A stretch of 64,000 nt of DNA from Weeksella massiliensis (GTDB lineage: Bacteria; Bacteroidota; Bacteroidia; Flavobacteriales; Weeksellaceae). The stretch lies in contig CCMH01000004.1 of assembly GCA_000751595.1 (NCBI GenBank), forward strand, positions 248,001-312,000, read 5' to 3'. The notes under the pieces are model-generated. The model saw only the letters and a program-made list of their open reading frames with translations, had not been told where the DNA came from and made no database searches. Of the stretch, positions 18,899 through 27,767 are shown piece after piece. Numbering within the stretch: position 1 is the stretch's first letter; every line of letters starts with the position of its first letter. The position numbers were made by a program, and so were the translations under genes.

Positions 18899-19981
18899 TT
18901 AACTATTTATTTTCTCTGGCAACATGGCGTGTGCTGCAACTTCATAAAACAGAATCGCCAAAAACTGTAAATATTCGGCATGATTGTATTCTTCATGTAC
19001 CATGTCGTCGATATTAATTTCATAATAATTTTCGAATAAATTTTGCAAACGCAAAATGAAATCTTCTTGAGAAATGGTTTGATTTTTCAGGTCTGAATAA
19101 ATAAAATCATTTGATCCTAAAAATTCATTTCGAAATTGAAATAAAGGTGAATTTCTAATCGACAAAGTATTGAACATTAATTGAGAAACCATTTGTCCAC
19201 GATTTTCAGTTTCGAAACTCCATTCTTTTCGCAAGTTTGTAGAGTTTGGTTTGAGGAATAAATAATTATGAAAAGCATGAATATGTTTGGCAATCGAACG
19301 ATTGGTATCTAAATAGAAAAATTGCAAAATCGTAGAAAATAAATGATTGGCATTCAACCTATTTGGGTCGTACACAAAGAAAAGCGGGAACTTATATAAG
19401 GCGCGATACATCGGCGGAAAAACACGTAATATCGTCGCTTGAAGAAAATTGAAACCTTCGAAATCTTTTTCTTGATAAACCTTATTGTATGCAATTCCTG
19501 CTTTGTACGACATTGCATCATCGTATTGCAAAAGTGATAAATAAGCACCGATTTTCTTGAAAAAATCAGTTATCACTCGATGATTCGTTGCAATTGTAAA
19601 TTTCTGATCAATATACTTATTCACAAAATCCTCTACCACCGAATAGGTTTGCAGGGCTTGCAATTGTTTTTTCCAATCGGTATTTTGAGGTTGAATATGA
19701 TCTAAATACAACACATTTACCGAATACAAAAGATTATTTATCGACTGATAATCCAGCTCGAACAAGTGATTATCTGCCGAACTCGGTTGTTCATATAAAA
19801 AAACCAACTGATTGAGTGCTTGCTGAATTTCGTTTTCATTTTTATGCAAACTCATGATCTCATTCACATTATTGTTAACCATTGAGCAGCCCATAAAAAA
19901 CAAAAAACCTTTGCGCAAATCTTCATCAAAACCACAAAGAGAAAGCACTTGATCGAAATATAATTTAAAAGGAGAATTCAT
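18899..19981 (-). CDS. Hypothetical protein, 360 aa
   Basis: I do not recognise a family. The protein is soluble and probably all-helical, rich in aromatic residues, Asn and Gln (KFPLFFVYDPNRLNANHLF, HAFHNYLFLKPN). It has no signal peptide or membrane segment, and the repeated helix pattern could indicate a repeat protein, but none is clear. It stands alone between the copA terminator and the trxB terminator. A GGTAGGA heptamer lies just upstream of its start. Confidence 0.65.
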   Translation of the reverse strand: MNSPFKLYFDQVLSLCGFDEDLRKGFLFFMGCSMVNNNVNEIMSLHKNENEIQQALNQLVFLYEQPSSADNHLFELDYQSINNLLYSVNVLYLDHIQPQNTDWKKQLQALQTYSVVEDFVNKYIDQKFTIATNHRVITDFFKKIGAYLSLLQYDDAMSYKAGIAYNKVYQEKDFEGFNFLQATILRVFPPMYRALYKFPLFFVYDPNRLNANHLFSTILQFFYLDTNRSIAKHIHAFHNYLFLKPNSTNLRKEWSFETENRGQMVSQLMFNTLSIRNSPLFQFRNEFLGSNDFIYSDLKNQTISQEDFILRLQNLFENYYEINIDDMVHEEYNHAEYLQFLAILFYEVAAHAMLPEKINS

Positions 19982-20057
19982 TCTATAATTTATAAATTTT
20001 GGTAAAAATACGATTTTATCCTACCATAACGAACAAGAACTAAGATTCATTTTATAC

Positions 20058-20091
20058 AAAAAAACATGCCTTCTCTAAAAAAAGCATGTTT
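20058..20091 (-). terminator. Intrinsic terminator of trxB
   Basis: Inverted repeat AAACATGC (20062-20069) / GCATGTTT (20084-20091). On the minus strand it is followed by a run of T's, 30 bases after the trxB stop. Confidence 0.8.
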
Positions 20092-20120
20092 CTATAAAGA
20101 TCTATAAATAGTATAATTTA

Positions 20121-21068
20121 TTAAAAGTTTTGTAGGATATATTTTTCTGCATCTAAAGCAGCCATACAACCTGTTCCTGCAGCAGTAATCGCCTGTCTAT
20201 AGACGCTATCTTGCACATCTCCTGCAGCGAAAACTCCCGGTAAATTGGTTTTGGTTGATTTACCTTCGGTGATTAAATAACCTGTTTCGTCCATGTTCAA
20301 TTGCGTTTTGAAAAGGTCTGTGTTCGGAGTGTGACCAATTGCTATGAAAACTCCATCAACTTCTAAAGAAGATTTTTCATCGGTTTTATTATTGATGATA
20401 TTGGCTTTTTGTACCACCATATCTCCTTCTAATCCAAGCAATTCGTGATTGAACATGACTTCGATATTTTGAGTTTTGAAAACTTCTTCTTGCATAACTT
20501 TAGAAGCACGCATTTCATCTTTTCTAATCAACAAATAGACTTTGTTACAAAGTTTCGATAAATACGTTGCCTCTTCAGCAGCAGTATCTCCACCACCGAT
20601 AACCGCAACATCTTTGCCTTTGTAGAAAAACCCATCACAGGTTGCACATGCAGAAACGCCGCTTCCGGCATATTTCTTTTCATCATCTAAACCTAAATAT
20701 TTAGCAGTTGCACCTGTCGAAATAATAACAGTTTTAGCATGTATTTCTTTTCCACTACTCGATTTTAGGACATGAACTTTCCCAACCTCAGTCGATAAAT
20801 TAGCTTCTGTAATGTATTCGTAAAAAACTTTTGTACCAAAACGTTCTGCTTGTTTTTGCAAATCTGCCATCATATCTGGGCCAGTGATTCCTTCGGGATA
20901 ACCAGGGAAATTATCGACATCGGTTGTTGTTGTCAACTGTCCACCAGGCTCCATTCCTGTAAAAACAACAGGATTAAGATTTGCTCGTGCTGCATAAATT
21001 GCTGCCGTATAACCTGCAGGTCCAGAACCAATAATTACGGTGTCGTATTGCATAATTTCTTCGCTCAT
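20121..21068 (-). CDS. trxB: Thioredoxin reductase
   Basis: The cytoplasmic flavoenzyme that passes electrons from NADPH to thioredoxin. At 315 residues it has the FAD motif IIGSGPAGYTAA near the N-terminus, the redox pair C141-A-T-C144 in ACATCDGFF, the NADPH motif VIGGGDTAAEEA (near 157) and the second FAD motif GVFAAGDVQD near the end. Complete and of normal length. holA ends 74 bases upstream on the same strand. Confidence 0.97.
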   Translation of the reverse strand: MSEEIMQYDTVIIGSGPAGYTAAIYAARANLNPVVFTGMEPGGQLTTTTDVDNFPGYPEGITGPDMMADLQKQAERFGTKVFYEYITEANLSTEVGKVHVLKSSSGKEIHAKTVIISTGATAKYLGLDDEKKYAGSGVSACATCDGFFYKGKDVAVIGGGDTAAEEATYLSKLCNKVYLLIRKDEMRASKVMQEEVFKTQNIEVMFNHELLGLEGDMVVQKANIINNKTDEKSSLEVDGVFIAIGHTPNTDLFKTQLNMDETGYLITEGKSTKTNLPGVFAAGDVQDSVYRQAITAAGTGCMAALDAEKYILQNF

Positions 21069-21142
21069 TTTTTATTTTTTTTTAATATGGGTTAATTTAA
21101 CGCTGTTTTGGGTTAAAATGGTTATTTTTCTATTGAAATTTC

Positions 21143-22153
21143 TTATGAATGTATTATTTTTATCGCTAATTCCTTTAATAAATCGGCATGAGAAACATTT
21201 CCGGTCGATCCTACTCCTTTGCTTTTCATATCGTATTCTCGAATCAAAGAAATGATTTGCGTGGTAGATTTCAAGGGATAATTTTTGGCTCCAGTAAAAT
21301 ATTCATTCACAAAATAAGGATGAACTCCTAAATTTTTCGCTGCATTTGGGGGTGATTTATCTTCTAATGTATGCAAAATCACTAAACTCTGAAACAAACT
21401 AAAAATAGCCGAAATCGTAACAATAATTGGATTTTCTTTCGGATTTTTCTCAAAATAATGAATAATAGACGCAATCTTTGGCATGTCTTTATTGATGATT
21501 GCCGTGCGCAACTCAAAATTATTATAATCTTTACTTATCCCAATATTGCGTTCGATTTGTACAGGAGTTATGGTGTTTCCTTTACCGATAATCACCGCTA
21601 ATTTATCGATTTCATTATCGAGTCGAGATAAATTTGCACCTACAAATTCTGCCAAAAGCATTTTGGCTTTCATGTCGATTTTCACTCCACTTTTTAGAAC
21701 GCGTTGATCAATCCAATCCGGAATTTTCGAATCATAAATTTTTTTAAATTCATGGTAAGCATTTAGTTTTTGGAGAACTTTCGCAATCTTCAGTCGTTTA
21801 TCAATTGTTTTTCCTTTGAAATTAAAAACCAAAACTGTCGAAGGTTGAGGGTTTTCTGCATACGGCAAAAGTTTATCTATTTCTCTTGCTAAATGTTGTG
21901 CTTCTTTTACGATAATCAACTGTTTGTCTGCTCCCATCGGGAACTGTTTTGCCAAACCAATCAATTGATCCATATCCACATCTTGTCCATAAACTATGGT
22001 CTGATTGAACGCTTTCTCATCTTCGGTCAGGACATTTTTCTCTAAAGCTTCGGTTAGCTCATCGATATAATACGGTTCTTCACCGGCCAAAAAATAGATC
22101 GGTAAGAAGTTTTTGTTTTTAATATCTTTGAGCAATGAATCAGTCGCACTCAT
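21143..22153 (-). CDS. holA: DNA polymerase III delta subunit
   Basis: HolA opens the beta sliding clamp in the clamp-loader complex. The 336 residues match the flavobacterial delta family: IYFLAGEEPYYIDELTEAL at the start, the KQLIIVKEAQHL segment, SRLDNEIDKLAVIIG in the middle and a helical collar domain that ends with RKHDY-like IREYDMKSKGVGS. Delta lacks a functional ATPase site and none is seen. Its start overlaps the divergent nuclease-like gene by 19 bases. Confidence 0.92.
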   Translation of the reverse strand: MSATDSLLKDIKNKNFLPIYFLAGEEPYYIDELTEALEKNVLTEDEKAFNQTIVYGQDVDMDQLIGLAKQFPMGADKQLIIVKEAQHLAREIDKLLPYAENPQPSTVLVFNFKGKTIDKRLKIAKVLQKLNAYHEFKKIYDSKIPDWIDQRVLKSGVKIDMKAKMLLAEFVGANLSRLDNEIDKLAVIIGKGNTITPVQIERNIGISKDYNNFELRTAIINKDMPKIASIIHYFEKNPKENPIIVTISAIFSLFQSLVILHTLEDKSPPNAAKNLGVHPYFVNEYFTGAKNYPLKSTTQIISLIREYDMKSKGVGSTGNVSHADLLKELAIKIIHS

Positions 22154-22605
22154 CGTTGGAACTTATACAATTAAATTTTCCCGAAAATTACCAAATAAGA
22201 TTGAAACAAGCCGAAGGAAAATGGTTTATCTTTTGTTTAATTCGAAAAAAATGGTTGGTTTATACCCCTGAAGAATGGGTTAGACAACATATTTTGCATT
22301 TTCTGATCGAGGAAAAAAAATATTCCTCGTCGAATATTGCTTTAGAAAAGATAATTTCGATTTCGGGTATGCAAAAACGTTCGGATATTGTTTGTTTCCG
22401 ACAAGAAAATCCTTTTTTGATGGTCGAATGCAAAGCTCCTCATATCAAAATTACTCAAGATACATTCGATCAAATTGCTCGGTATAATCTTCTGACAAAA
22501 GCAAAATATTTAATGGTTTCGAATGGTTTAGAACATTATTATTGTCAAATCGATTACGAAAAACAACAATATTTTTTCTTACCAGAATTACCTCTTTACC
22601 CGTGA
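22135..22605 (+). CDS. HsdR-N-like PD-(D/E)XK nuclease-fold protein
   Basis: A 156-residue protein matching the N-terminal nuclease domain of type I restriction R subunits (HSDR_N family). It has YTPEEWVRQHILHFLIEE, then the PD-(D/E)XK core RSDIVCF...FLMVECKAP (Asp, Glu-x-Lys), followed by DQIARYN. No helicase or HsdM/HsdS genes are near. Many Bacteroidota carry this stand-alone gene beside holA. The ATG at 22135 overlaps the divergent holA start; an in-frame TTG at 22156 would avoid the overlap and keeps all conserved residues. It converges on the ZIP gene with a 10-base overlap. Confidence 0.85.
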   Translation: MNQSHSSLELIQLNFPENYQIRLKQAEGKWFIFCLIRKKWLVYTPEEWVRQHILHFLIEEKKYSSSNIALEKIISISGMQKRSDIVCFRQENPFLMVECKAPHIKITQDTFDQIARYNLLTKAKYLMVSNGLEHYYCQIDYEKQQYFFLPELPLYP

Positions 22606-23297
22606 TGTCCGATTAGATTGACCGAAAAATAGGCCAATAAAAAGCCTCCTACCATCATCAAAAACTTCATGCTATTAAATTTATGTCCAGCATTGGCTTC
22701 GAATAGAATTACAGTAGAAATATGTAAAAATATACCGCAAACTATTGCACTCATGCTGTTGGCATATTGACTAATAAACGTGTATTTCCCTAAGAAAAAG
22801 CCCATTGGCGCGGCAAGTGCAAATAAAATGATGAGCAACCACATCTGACTTTTCTTTTCGATTTTGGTTTTGAGAGCTTGGTATAAGATAATAGAAACCG
22901 GAATATTATGTGCAAAAATTGCCCACAAAAAATGTTGAGATTCTTCGTTGGCTACCGGAATGCCTTCGATCAGAGAGTGCAAAAATAAACCTAGAAAAAC
23001 TCCTACTGGAAATCCACTATCGTCCAAATGCACATGCCCGTGTTCTACGCCTTTGCTAACGGTTTCTAGAATGTATTGAATCATTACACCAAACAATATC
23101 CATAAACCGATTTGGTGCATATTGTGCGTTTCGATCGAGTGCATATAGACATGCGGCAGAATCTCTAAAACAGTGATACCCAAAAAGAAGGCTCCACTAA
23201 ATGCAAGTAAAAGTTTAATCTTTTTGGTAGGAATAGAGAAAAAGGACGAAATGCCAACACCAATAGCGACACTTGCAACAAGGACAAGTATTTGCAT
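22596..23297 (-). CDS. ZIP-family divalent metal transporter
   Basis: A 233-residue integral membrane protein with about seven or eight helices and a short His-bearing loop (HVYMHSIETHNMHQIG). The transport-site helices carry HSLIEGIPVA and FAHNIPVSIIL, the counterparts of the ZIP HNxPEG and HEIPHE motifs. ZIP proteins bring zinc, iron or manganese into the cytoplasm. It is last in a Fur-family regulator, methyltransferase, ZIP cluster with overlapping ends, which makes metal-dependent repression plausible. Confidence 0.88.
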   Translation of the reverse strand: MQILVLVASVAIGVGISSFFSIPTKKIKLLLAFSGAFFLGITVLEILPHVYMHSIETHNMHQIGLWILFGVMIQYILETVSKGVEHGHVHLDDSGFPVGVFLGLFLHSLIEGIPVANEESQHFLWAIFAHNIPVSIILYQALKTKIEKKSQMWLLIILFALAAPMGFFLGKYTFISQYANSMSAIVCGIFLHISTVILFEANAGHKFNSMKFLMMVGGFLLAYFSVNLIGHHG

Positions 23298-24034
23298 TAT
23301 TTTTTGAAAATTAAAATTAAGCGTGGAGATTTTTTAGCTTCGAAAGCATTCAATTGATAATCACCAAAATATGCAACAAGCTGAAATCCAACTTTATCGG
23401 CAACTTTCTTGAAATCATCCAATCGAATAATTTTCACAAATTCTTGGTAATGATAAGGTTCATTTTCTATTGTAAAATTGATATCTTTTTGGATAAAATT
23501 ATCTTTTATTTGTTTGTGAATATCAAACGAAATTCCTTTAATTTCTTTCTTTTCGTAAGGTACAAGCTCGTGAATAGCTTTTTCTACGTTGAGATAATCC
23601 AACACAAAAACTCCATTCTCTTCTAACTGATCATACACCGACTGAAAAACCCGAAGATGATCATCATTGTTCAGAAAATAACCAAAACTTGTAAAGAGAT
23701 TGACAATCAGTCCAAAAGCATTCTTTTTGTAAACTTCTCGCATATCGTGCACATCAAAATGTAAACGATCATTGCTGAATTGCTTAGCGTATTCTATGCT
23801 GTTTTCTGACAAATCTAAGCCAGTAACATCATACCCTAATTTATTTAGAAAAACGGAATGACGTCCTTTTCCACACGCCAAATCCATCACTTTGGTCGAT
23901 AAAGGCAGCTGCAAATAATCGGTCAGATGACGAATAAAATCTTCCGCTTCTTCGAAGTTTCGGTTGTTGTATAATAAATGATAATATGGTGTATTGAACC
24001 ATGTGGCGAACCACTCTTTTTCTACGTTTGGCAT
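23297..24034 (-). CDS. Class I SAM-dependent methyltransferase
   Basis: A small-molecule-type methyltransferase with SAM motif I VMDLACGKGRHSVFL, then VTGLDLSENSIEYAK and a GVFVLDYLN post-motif. The ATG at 24034 is chosen over an in-frame upstream start at 24061 because it opens with the family's usual EKEWFATWFNTPYYHLLY; it gives 245 residues. The start overlaps the Fur-family gene by 13 bases and the stop overlaps the ZIP start by one base, so all three genes form one operon. The substrate is unknown. Confidence 0.85.
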   Translation of the reverse strand: MPNVEKEWFATWFNTPYYHLLYNNRNFEEAEDFIRHLTDYLQLPLSTKVMDLACGKGRHSVFLNKLGYDVTGLDLSENSIEYAKQFSNDRLHFDVHDMREVYKKNAFGLIVNLFTSFGYFLNNDDHLRVFQSVYDQLEENGVFVLDYLNVEKAIHELVPYEKKEIKGISFDIHKQIKDNFIQKDINFTIENEPYHYQEFVKIIRLDDFKKVADKVGFQLVAYFGDYQLNAFEAKKSPRLILIFKK

Positions 24035-24387
24035 TTTGGACAAATTCCTATGATTACACAATTGGTTTTGGTTTGGATAAAATTTTGCGGTAAACAGGCT
24101 GGAATACTCTCATCTAAACAAATCATTTTCTGACATTTATCGCACTGAAAATGATAATGTTCTGTTTGATTCTTTTTGGATAAAGCAAAATGAGTGATTC
24201 CATTTTTACCCGAAATTTTATGCATTAAACCGTCTTCGCAAAAGCGATTGACGATTCGGTAAATTGTAACACGATCTAGTTTAAAAGCCAAACGCTGCTC
24301 AATTTCTTCTAAACACAAACAGTCTGTCTCTTGCCGAAACAGACTGAGGATTGTATTTTTTTGAGGCGTATTTCTTCGCTTGATCAC
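24022..24387 (-). CDS. Fur-family metal-responsive regulator
   Basis: A 121-residue Fur/Zur-type repressor: an N-terminal winged helix with the recognition segment LDRVTIYRIVNRF, a metal-binding HYHFQC segment, and two CxxC pairs (CDKC and CPKC) that make the structural zinc site. The start is GTG at 24385-24387. The first gene of an operon ending in a ZIP transporter, it is more likely a zinc sensor (Zur) than an iron sensor, but this is inference. A dyad directly in front of the start codon is a candidate autoregulatory operator. Confidence 0.88.
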   Translation of the reverse strand: MIKRRNTPQKNTILSLFRQETDCLCLEEIEQRLAFKLDRVTIYRIVNRFCEDGLMHKISGKNGITHFALSKKNQTEHYHFQCDKCQKMICLDESIPACLPQNFIQTKTNCVIIGICPKCQT

Positions 24388-24410
24388 TTATTGCAATTTG
24401 ATTACAATAA
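24388..24410 (-). promoter_or_regulatory. Candidate Fur/Zur operator dyad
   Basis: A 23-base imperfect dyad abuts the GTG of the Fur-family gene. The arms TTATTGCAATT and GATTACAATAA pair at 9 of 11 positions around base 24399. Fur-type repressors bind A/T-rich dyads of this size, and a position next to the start fits autorepression. No experimental consensus for this lineage is available to me. Confidence 0.5.
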
Positions 24411-24460
24411 TACGACGAATTGAAGAAAAAACAATCGATTTTATTCTAAAATTTCTTATT

Positions 24461-25708
24461 TTATATTCCGATTTCTATTTGCAAACGTGCATACCAATTG
24501 TCTTTGTTGCGATTATCGAAATATTTTTTATTTTCATACGTAACTTCTGCCTGAAGTTTAAACGCATGTTCCCAAATATACTTCGTAAGTCCAAGACTGA
24601 ACTGATTTACTTTTGGCATATATTGTTCGATTTCTTTATTCATTTTTAGGGTAGAAAAACGACCAATCAACTCGTAATTACTCGGAAATGTATAACTCCC
24701 CTGAAAATCTAAACCTTGCCCAGCTCGAACATATCTCAACTCATTTTCATCTTCCGGATTCACGGTAATTAGATCTTTTGCAGAACGATTCATATAAGCA
24801 GACTGAAAAGCCCAGCCGTTGTACTTGAACATCAAATCAAAGAAAAGGGATTGAATATCGCGCGAAGCAAATAATAAATCTCCACGTTGACCTTGAGTTC
24901 TCTTTGCATCTGCGTTATAACTATAGGCTGCAGAAAGCATTAATTTTGGTTTGGATTCTCGTTTGATATCTCCCTCGAAATTAGAACCATCACTTTTGAA
25001 AGCTCCGAGCGGAAAAATTTCTGCTTTACCAGTATAGGCTAAACCAGTACCTTCGAAATCAGTCCAATTCCGCCCTTCTCCTGTAGAAACTGCACCACGC
25101 AATGTGTACGAAAACTCATCACCCGAACGTTTATTGTATTGTACTTGCGCACCAAAATCACGATCGATATTAAACTCTGAGTTATTGATCGAACGATCGG
25201 TTAATTGCAAAGCTCCAGAAGAGTTAAATCGCTGACGGTTACCAGGTAATTTCGTTTGACCGAAACCAATACTCCAATTAGAATTTGGGGTATAATTGAT
25301 CATCGCATCTCGAATAATATTGATGTTTTCACCATCTTGTACTTCTCCTACATCTTCGGGTGCAAAAGACAATTGTAAACTATACTGAAATTTTGGTGAA
25401 CCCACATATCCGTCTAAACGCAAACGCAAACGACGAATTTGTCCGTCTAAGGTTTTCTTTTCGCCCTGATTTGCATAGAAAGTTGCACGGTTTTGCATTC
25501 TGAATCGAATATTGACTTGGTACAAGCTGTCGGGAGAAGTCATTCCCAAACCTTTTCCGTAGCTATAAAAAGGCAACATCGAAGTATCGTAATTTTCATC
25601 AGATACAATTTTTTTTGGTTTCTTTATCGTATCCGATTCCTGTTGGGCGGCAACATTTTGGCTAAAAAGCAGGATGAATAAACCAAGATAAATAGAAATT
25701 TTGTTCAT
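24461..25708 (-). CDS. Phosphate-selective porin O/P-type outer membrane protein
   Basis: A 415-residue beta-barrel protein with a signal peptide (YLGLFILLFSQNVAA, cleavage near residue 21). It has many alternating-residue strands ending in aromatic residues (VNIRFRMQNRATFYAN, RLRLDGYVGSPKFQYSLQLS, GFGQTKLPGN), the pattern of the OprO/OprP porin family in Bacteroidota. It ends in a typical strand, WYARLQIEIGI. Ion specificity cannot be read from sequence, and proximity to the Fur-type operon does not show metal control. Confidence 0.85.
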   Translation of the reverse strand: MNKISIYLGLFILLFSQNVAAQQESDTIKKPKKIVSDENYDTSMLPFYSYGKGLGMTSPDSLYQVNIRFRMQNRATFYANQGEKKTLDGQIRRLRLRLDGYVGSPKFQYSLQLSFAPEDVGEVQDGENINIIRDAMINYTPNSNWSIGFGQTKLPGNRQRFNSSGALQLTDRSINNSEFNIDRDFGAQVQYNKRSGDEFSYTLRGAVSTGEGRNWTDFEGTGLAYTGKAEIFPLGAFKSDGSNFEGDIKRESKPKLMLSAAYSYNADAKRTQGQRGDLLFASRDIQSLFFDLMFKYNGWAFQSAYMNRSAKDLITVNPEDENELRYVRAGQGLDFQGSYTFPSNYELIGRFSTLKMNKEIEQYMPKVNQFSLGLTKYIWEHAFKLQAEVTYENKKYFDNRNKDNWYARLQIEIGI

Positions 25709-25750
25709 GAGGCTAAGCCATTTAAATTAAAAAATTTTTGTAAGTTAATA

Positions 25751-25780
25751 AAAAAAGCCTCAACAAGAGAGGCTTTTATA
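25751..25780 (-). terminator. Intrinsic terminator of the pRiA4b-like gene
   Basis: GCCTC/GAGGC stem around 25757-25773 with A/T-rich extension. On the minus strand it runs into seven T's, about 15-40 bases after the stop at 25797. It separates the cca operon from the porin gene. Confidence 0.8.
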
Positions 25781-25796
25781 TATTGATTAATTTGGA

Positions 25797-26309
25797 CTAC
25801 ATATCATCGATATCGATTTCGCTATCTATTTCTAAATCATCAAAATCTTCTTCATCCGACATCATGTCTTCATCTTCATCCAAATCGATAATTTCCATAT
25901 CTTTTTTCGGAGCTTTGAGGGGCATCGAACCAAAACGATAAACCGTCAATGGGTAATTGAGTACCGCAGGCTTATCTTCTACCGAGATCAGTTCTACAAA
26001 GAAAGTCCAAAGATCTAAATAATCATACACGAAAATCATGCGATCACCTACCTCTTGGAAAACTTCTTTGATGTAGAAATCGGCCATTGTTTCGTCGGTT
26101 CCATCATCTGACATGTCTTCTAAGGGAATTTCTTTTCCTTGTTCCCAATCATCGTTAGACTCATAGAATGAAGCTAACTCATCTCCTTGCAAACTAAATG
26201 CACTTATTATTCCTTTGTAGAGTGTGAATAATGTTTGTTTTTCTTTGATCTCAATATCCCTAAAAACATCTTCCTTTGTGTCAAGGATAACACGAATTTT
26301 GTATATCAC
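25797..26309 (-). CDS. Plasmid pRiA4b ORF-3-like (PF07929-type) protein
   Basis: A 170-residue protein resembling the pRiA4b ORF-3 / IS1096 TnpR-like family: IYKIRVILDTKEDVFRDIEI at the start, a TLFTLYKGIISAF segment, and MIFVYDYLDLWTFFVELI in the core. The last 30 residues are almost only Asp, Glu, Met, Ile and Ser, a highly acidic tail. Despite the family name, no transposon ends are visible and the gene sits three bases downstream of cca, an arrangement that looks stable rather than mobile. Function unknown. Confidence 0.75.
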   Translation of the reverse strand: MIYKIRVILDTKEDVFRDIEIKEKQTLFTLYKGIISAFSLQGDELASFYESNDDWEQGKEIPLEDMSDDGTDETMADFYIKEVFQEVGDRMIFVYDYLDLWTFFVELISVEDKPAVLNYPLTVYRFGSMPLKAPKKDMEIIDLDEDEDMMSDEEDFDDLEIDSEIDIDDM

Positions 26310-26312
26310 TTT

Positions 26313-27734
26313 TTATTGTTTTATCGGTTTCAAATTTAGCTTTTTTCCTAAATCTACCATAAAGTTATAGGCAGAATTATAATTATTTTCTATCTCTCCT
26401 TCTAAGATGGCATCTTTGATAGCGGTTTTGATAATACCAATTTCTTTACAAGGTTGCAAATCAAAAACTTCCATGATTTCTTCACCCGAAATTGGCGGTT
26501 GAAAATTTCTGATTCGATCGCGTTCTTCAACGTCTTTTATCTTTTGTTCGACCAACTCGAAATTACGAATGTATCTTTTTTGTTTCTTTTCGTTTTTAGT
26601 TGTGATATCTGCTTTGCATAAAACCAATAAATCTTCTAAATCATCCGAGGCATCAAACAGTAATCTACGCAGTGCAGAATCGGTTGCTTCCTCAGAAATT
26701 ACAGCAATCGGACGAGAACTCATCATTACCAATTTCTGAACATATTTTAGGTCTTGCCCTAAAGGAAGTTTTAATCGTTTGAATAATTTATAGGTCATTT
26801 TAGACCCAACATATTCGTGCGAATGAAAAGTCCATCCTACTTTTGGGTCGAATTTTTTCGTTACCGCTTTTCCGATATCGTGCAATAAAGCTGCCCAACG
26901 CAACCACAAATTATCGGTTTTTTCGGCAATGTTATCCACCACTTCTAGAGTATGGTAGAAATTATCTTTGTGTTTTTGTCCGTCGATATCTTCCACCCCT
27001 TTTAGCGCACAAAGTTCGGGTAATATTTGGGGCAATAAATTGGCTTCATCCAACAAAAGTAAACCTTTAGAAGGTTGTGGCGTAAGCATTATTTTATTAA
27101 ACTCATCCATTACGCGCTCTTTGGAAACAATCTCTAATCGATGCGCATTTTCTTGAATTGCACGAAAGGATTTTTCTTCGATAGAAAAATTCAATTGAGC
27201 AGCGAAACGAATCGCTCTCATCATGCGCAAAGGATCATCAGAATACGTAATATTCGGATCCAATGGAGTGCGAATTATTTTGGCTTCTAAATCTTGTATT
27301 CCTTCAAACGGATCGATTAATTGACCAAAATCTTCATGATTCAATGAAATGGCTAAAGCATTAATGGTAAAATCTCGTCTTTTCTGATCGTCTTCTAAAG
27401 TGCCATTTTCTACAAAAGGTTTTCGGCTATCTTCTGAATAACTTTCTTTACGAGCACCCACAAACTCTAATTCTTTGTTTTGATATTTGAACATCGCAGT
27501 CCCAAAACGTTTAAAAACAGAGACTTTAGAAGTGTTTCCTAATTTTTTAGCAGCTTTCTCTGCCAAAATAATTCCATTGCCAACCGTCACAAAATCAATA
27601 TCTTGTTTCCCCGGTCGTTCTAATAAGAAATCTCGCACAAAGCCTCCGACAACGTAAGATTTTTGCTTCAGTTCTTCAGCAGTTTCTCCTATCGTTGCAA
27701 ATAGTGGGTCGTTGATCGCTTTTTTCAAATTCAT
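26313..27734 (-). CDS. cca: CCA-adding tRNA nucleotidyltransferase with HD domain
   Basis: A 473-residue class II tRNA nucleotidyltransferase. The head has the polymerase motif GGFVRDFLL...DIDFVT (about 30-50) with the DxD metal site and the RRDFTINALA segment. The neck RNA-binding domain has DDPLRMMRAIRFAAQL. A C-terminal HD phosphohydrolase domain has ALLHDIGK (near 285). It adds or repairs the CCA end of tRNA; an A-adding-only specificity cannot be excluded. Co-transcribed with the pRiA4b-like gene. Confidence 0.94.
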   Translation of the reverse strand: MNLKKAINDPLFATIGETAEELKQKSYVVGGFVRDFLLERPGKQDIDFVTVGNGIILAEKAAKKLGNTSKVSVFKRFGTAMFKYQNKELEFVGARKESYSEDSRKPFVENGTLEDDQKRRDFTINALAISLNHEDFGQLIDPFEGIQDLEAKIIRTPLDPNITYSDDPLRMMRAIRFAAQLNFSIEEKSFRAIQENAHRLEIVSKERVMDEFNKIMLTPQPSKGLLLLDEANLLPQILPELCALKGVEDIDGQKHKDNFYHTLEVVDNIAEKTDNLWLRWAALLHDIGKAVTKKFDPKVGWTFHSHEYVGSKMTYKLFKRLKLPLGQDLKYVQKLVMMSSRPIAVISEEATDSALRRLLFDASDDLEDLLVLCKADITTKNEKKQKRYIRNFELVEQKIKDVEERDRIRNFQPPISGEEIMEVFDLQPCKEIGIIKTAIKDAILEGEIENNYNSAYNFMVDLGKKLNLKPIKQ

Positions 27735-27767
27735 ACCGCAAAGGTAAAAGTTTTTAGAACTTTTGTC

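Noticed and set aside
22135-22605. Part of a type I restriction system
   Set aside because: Only the nuclease domain is present; no helicase, HsdM or HsdS genes lie within the window.
25797-26309. Transposon passenger gene, as the family name suggests
   Set aside because: No inverted repeats, target duplications or transposase near; it is tightly packed with cca.
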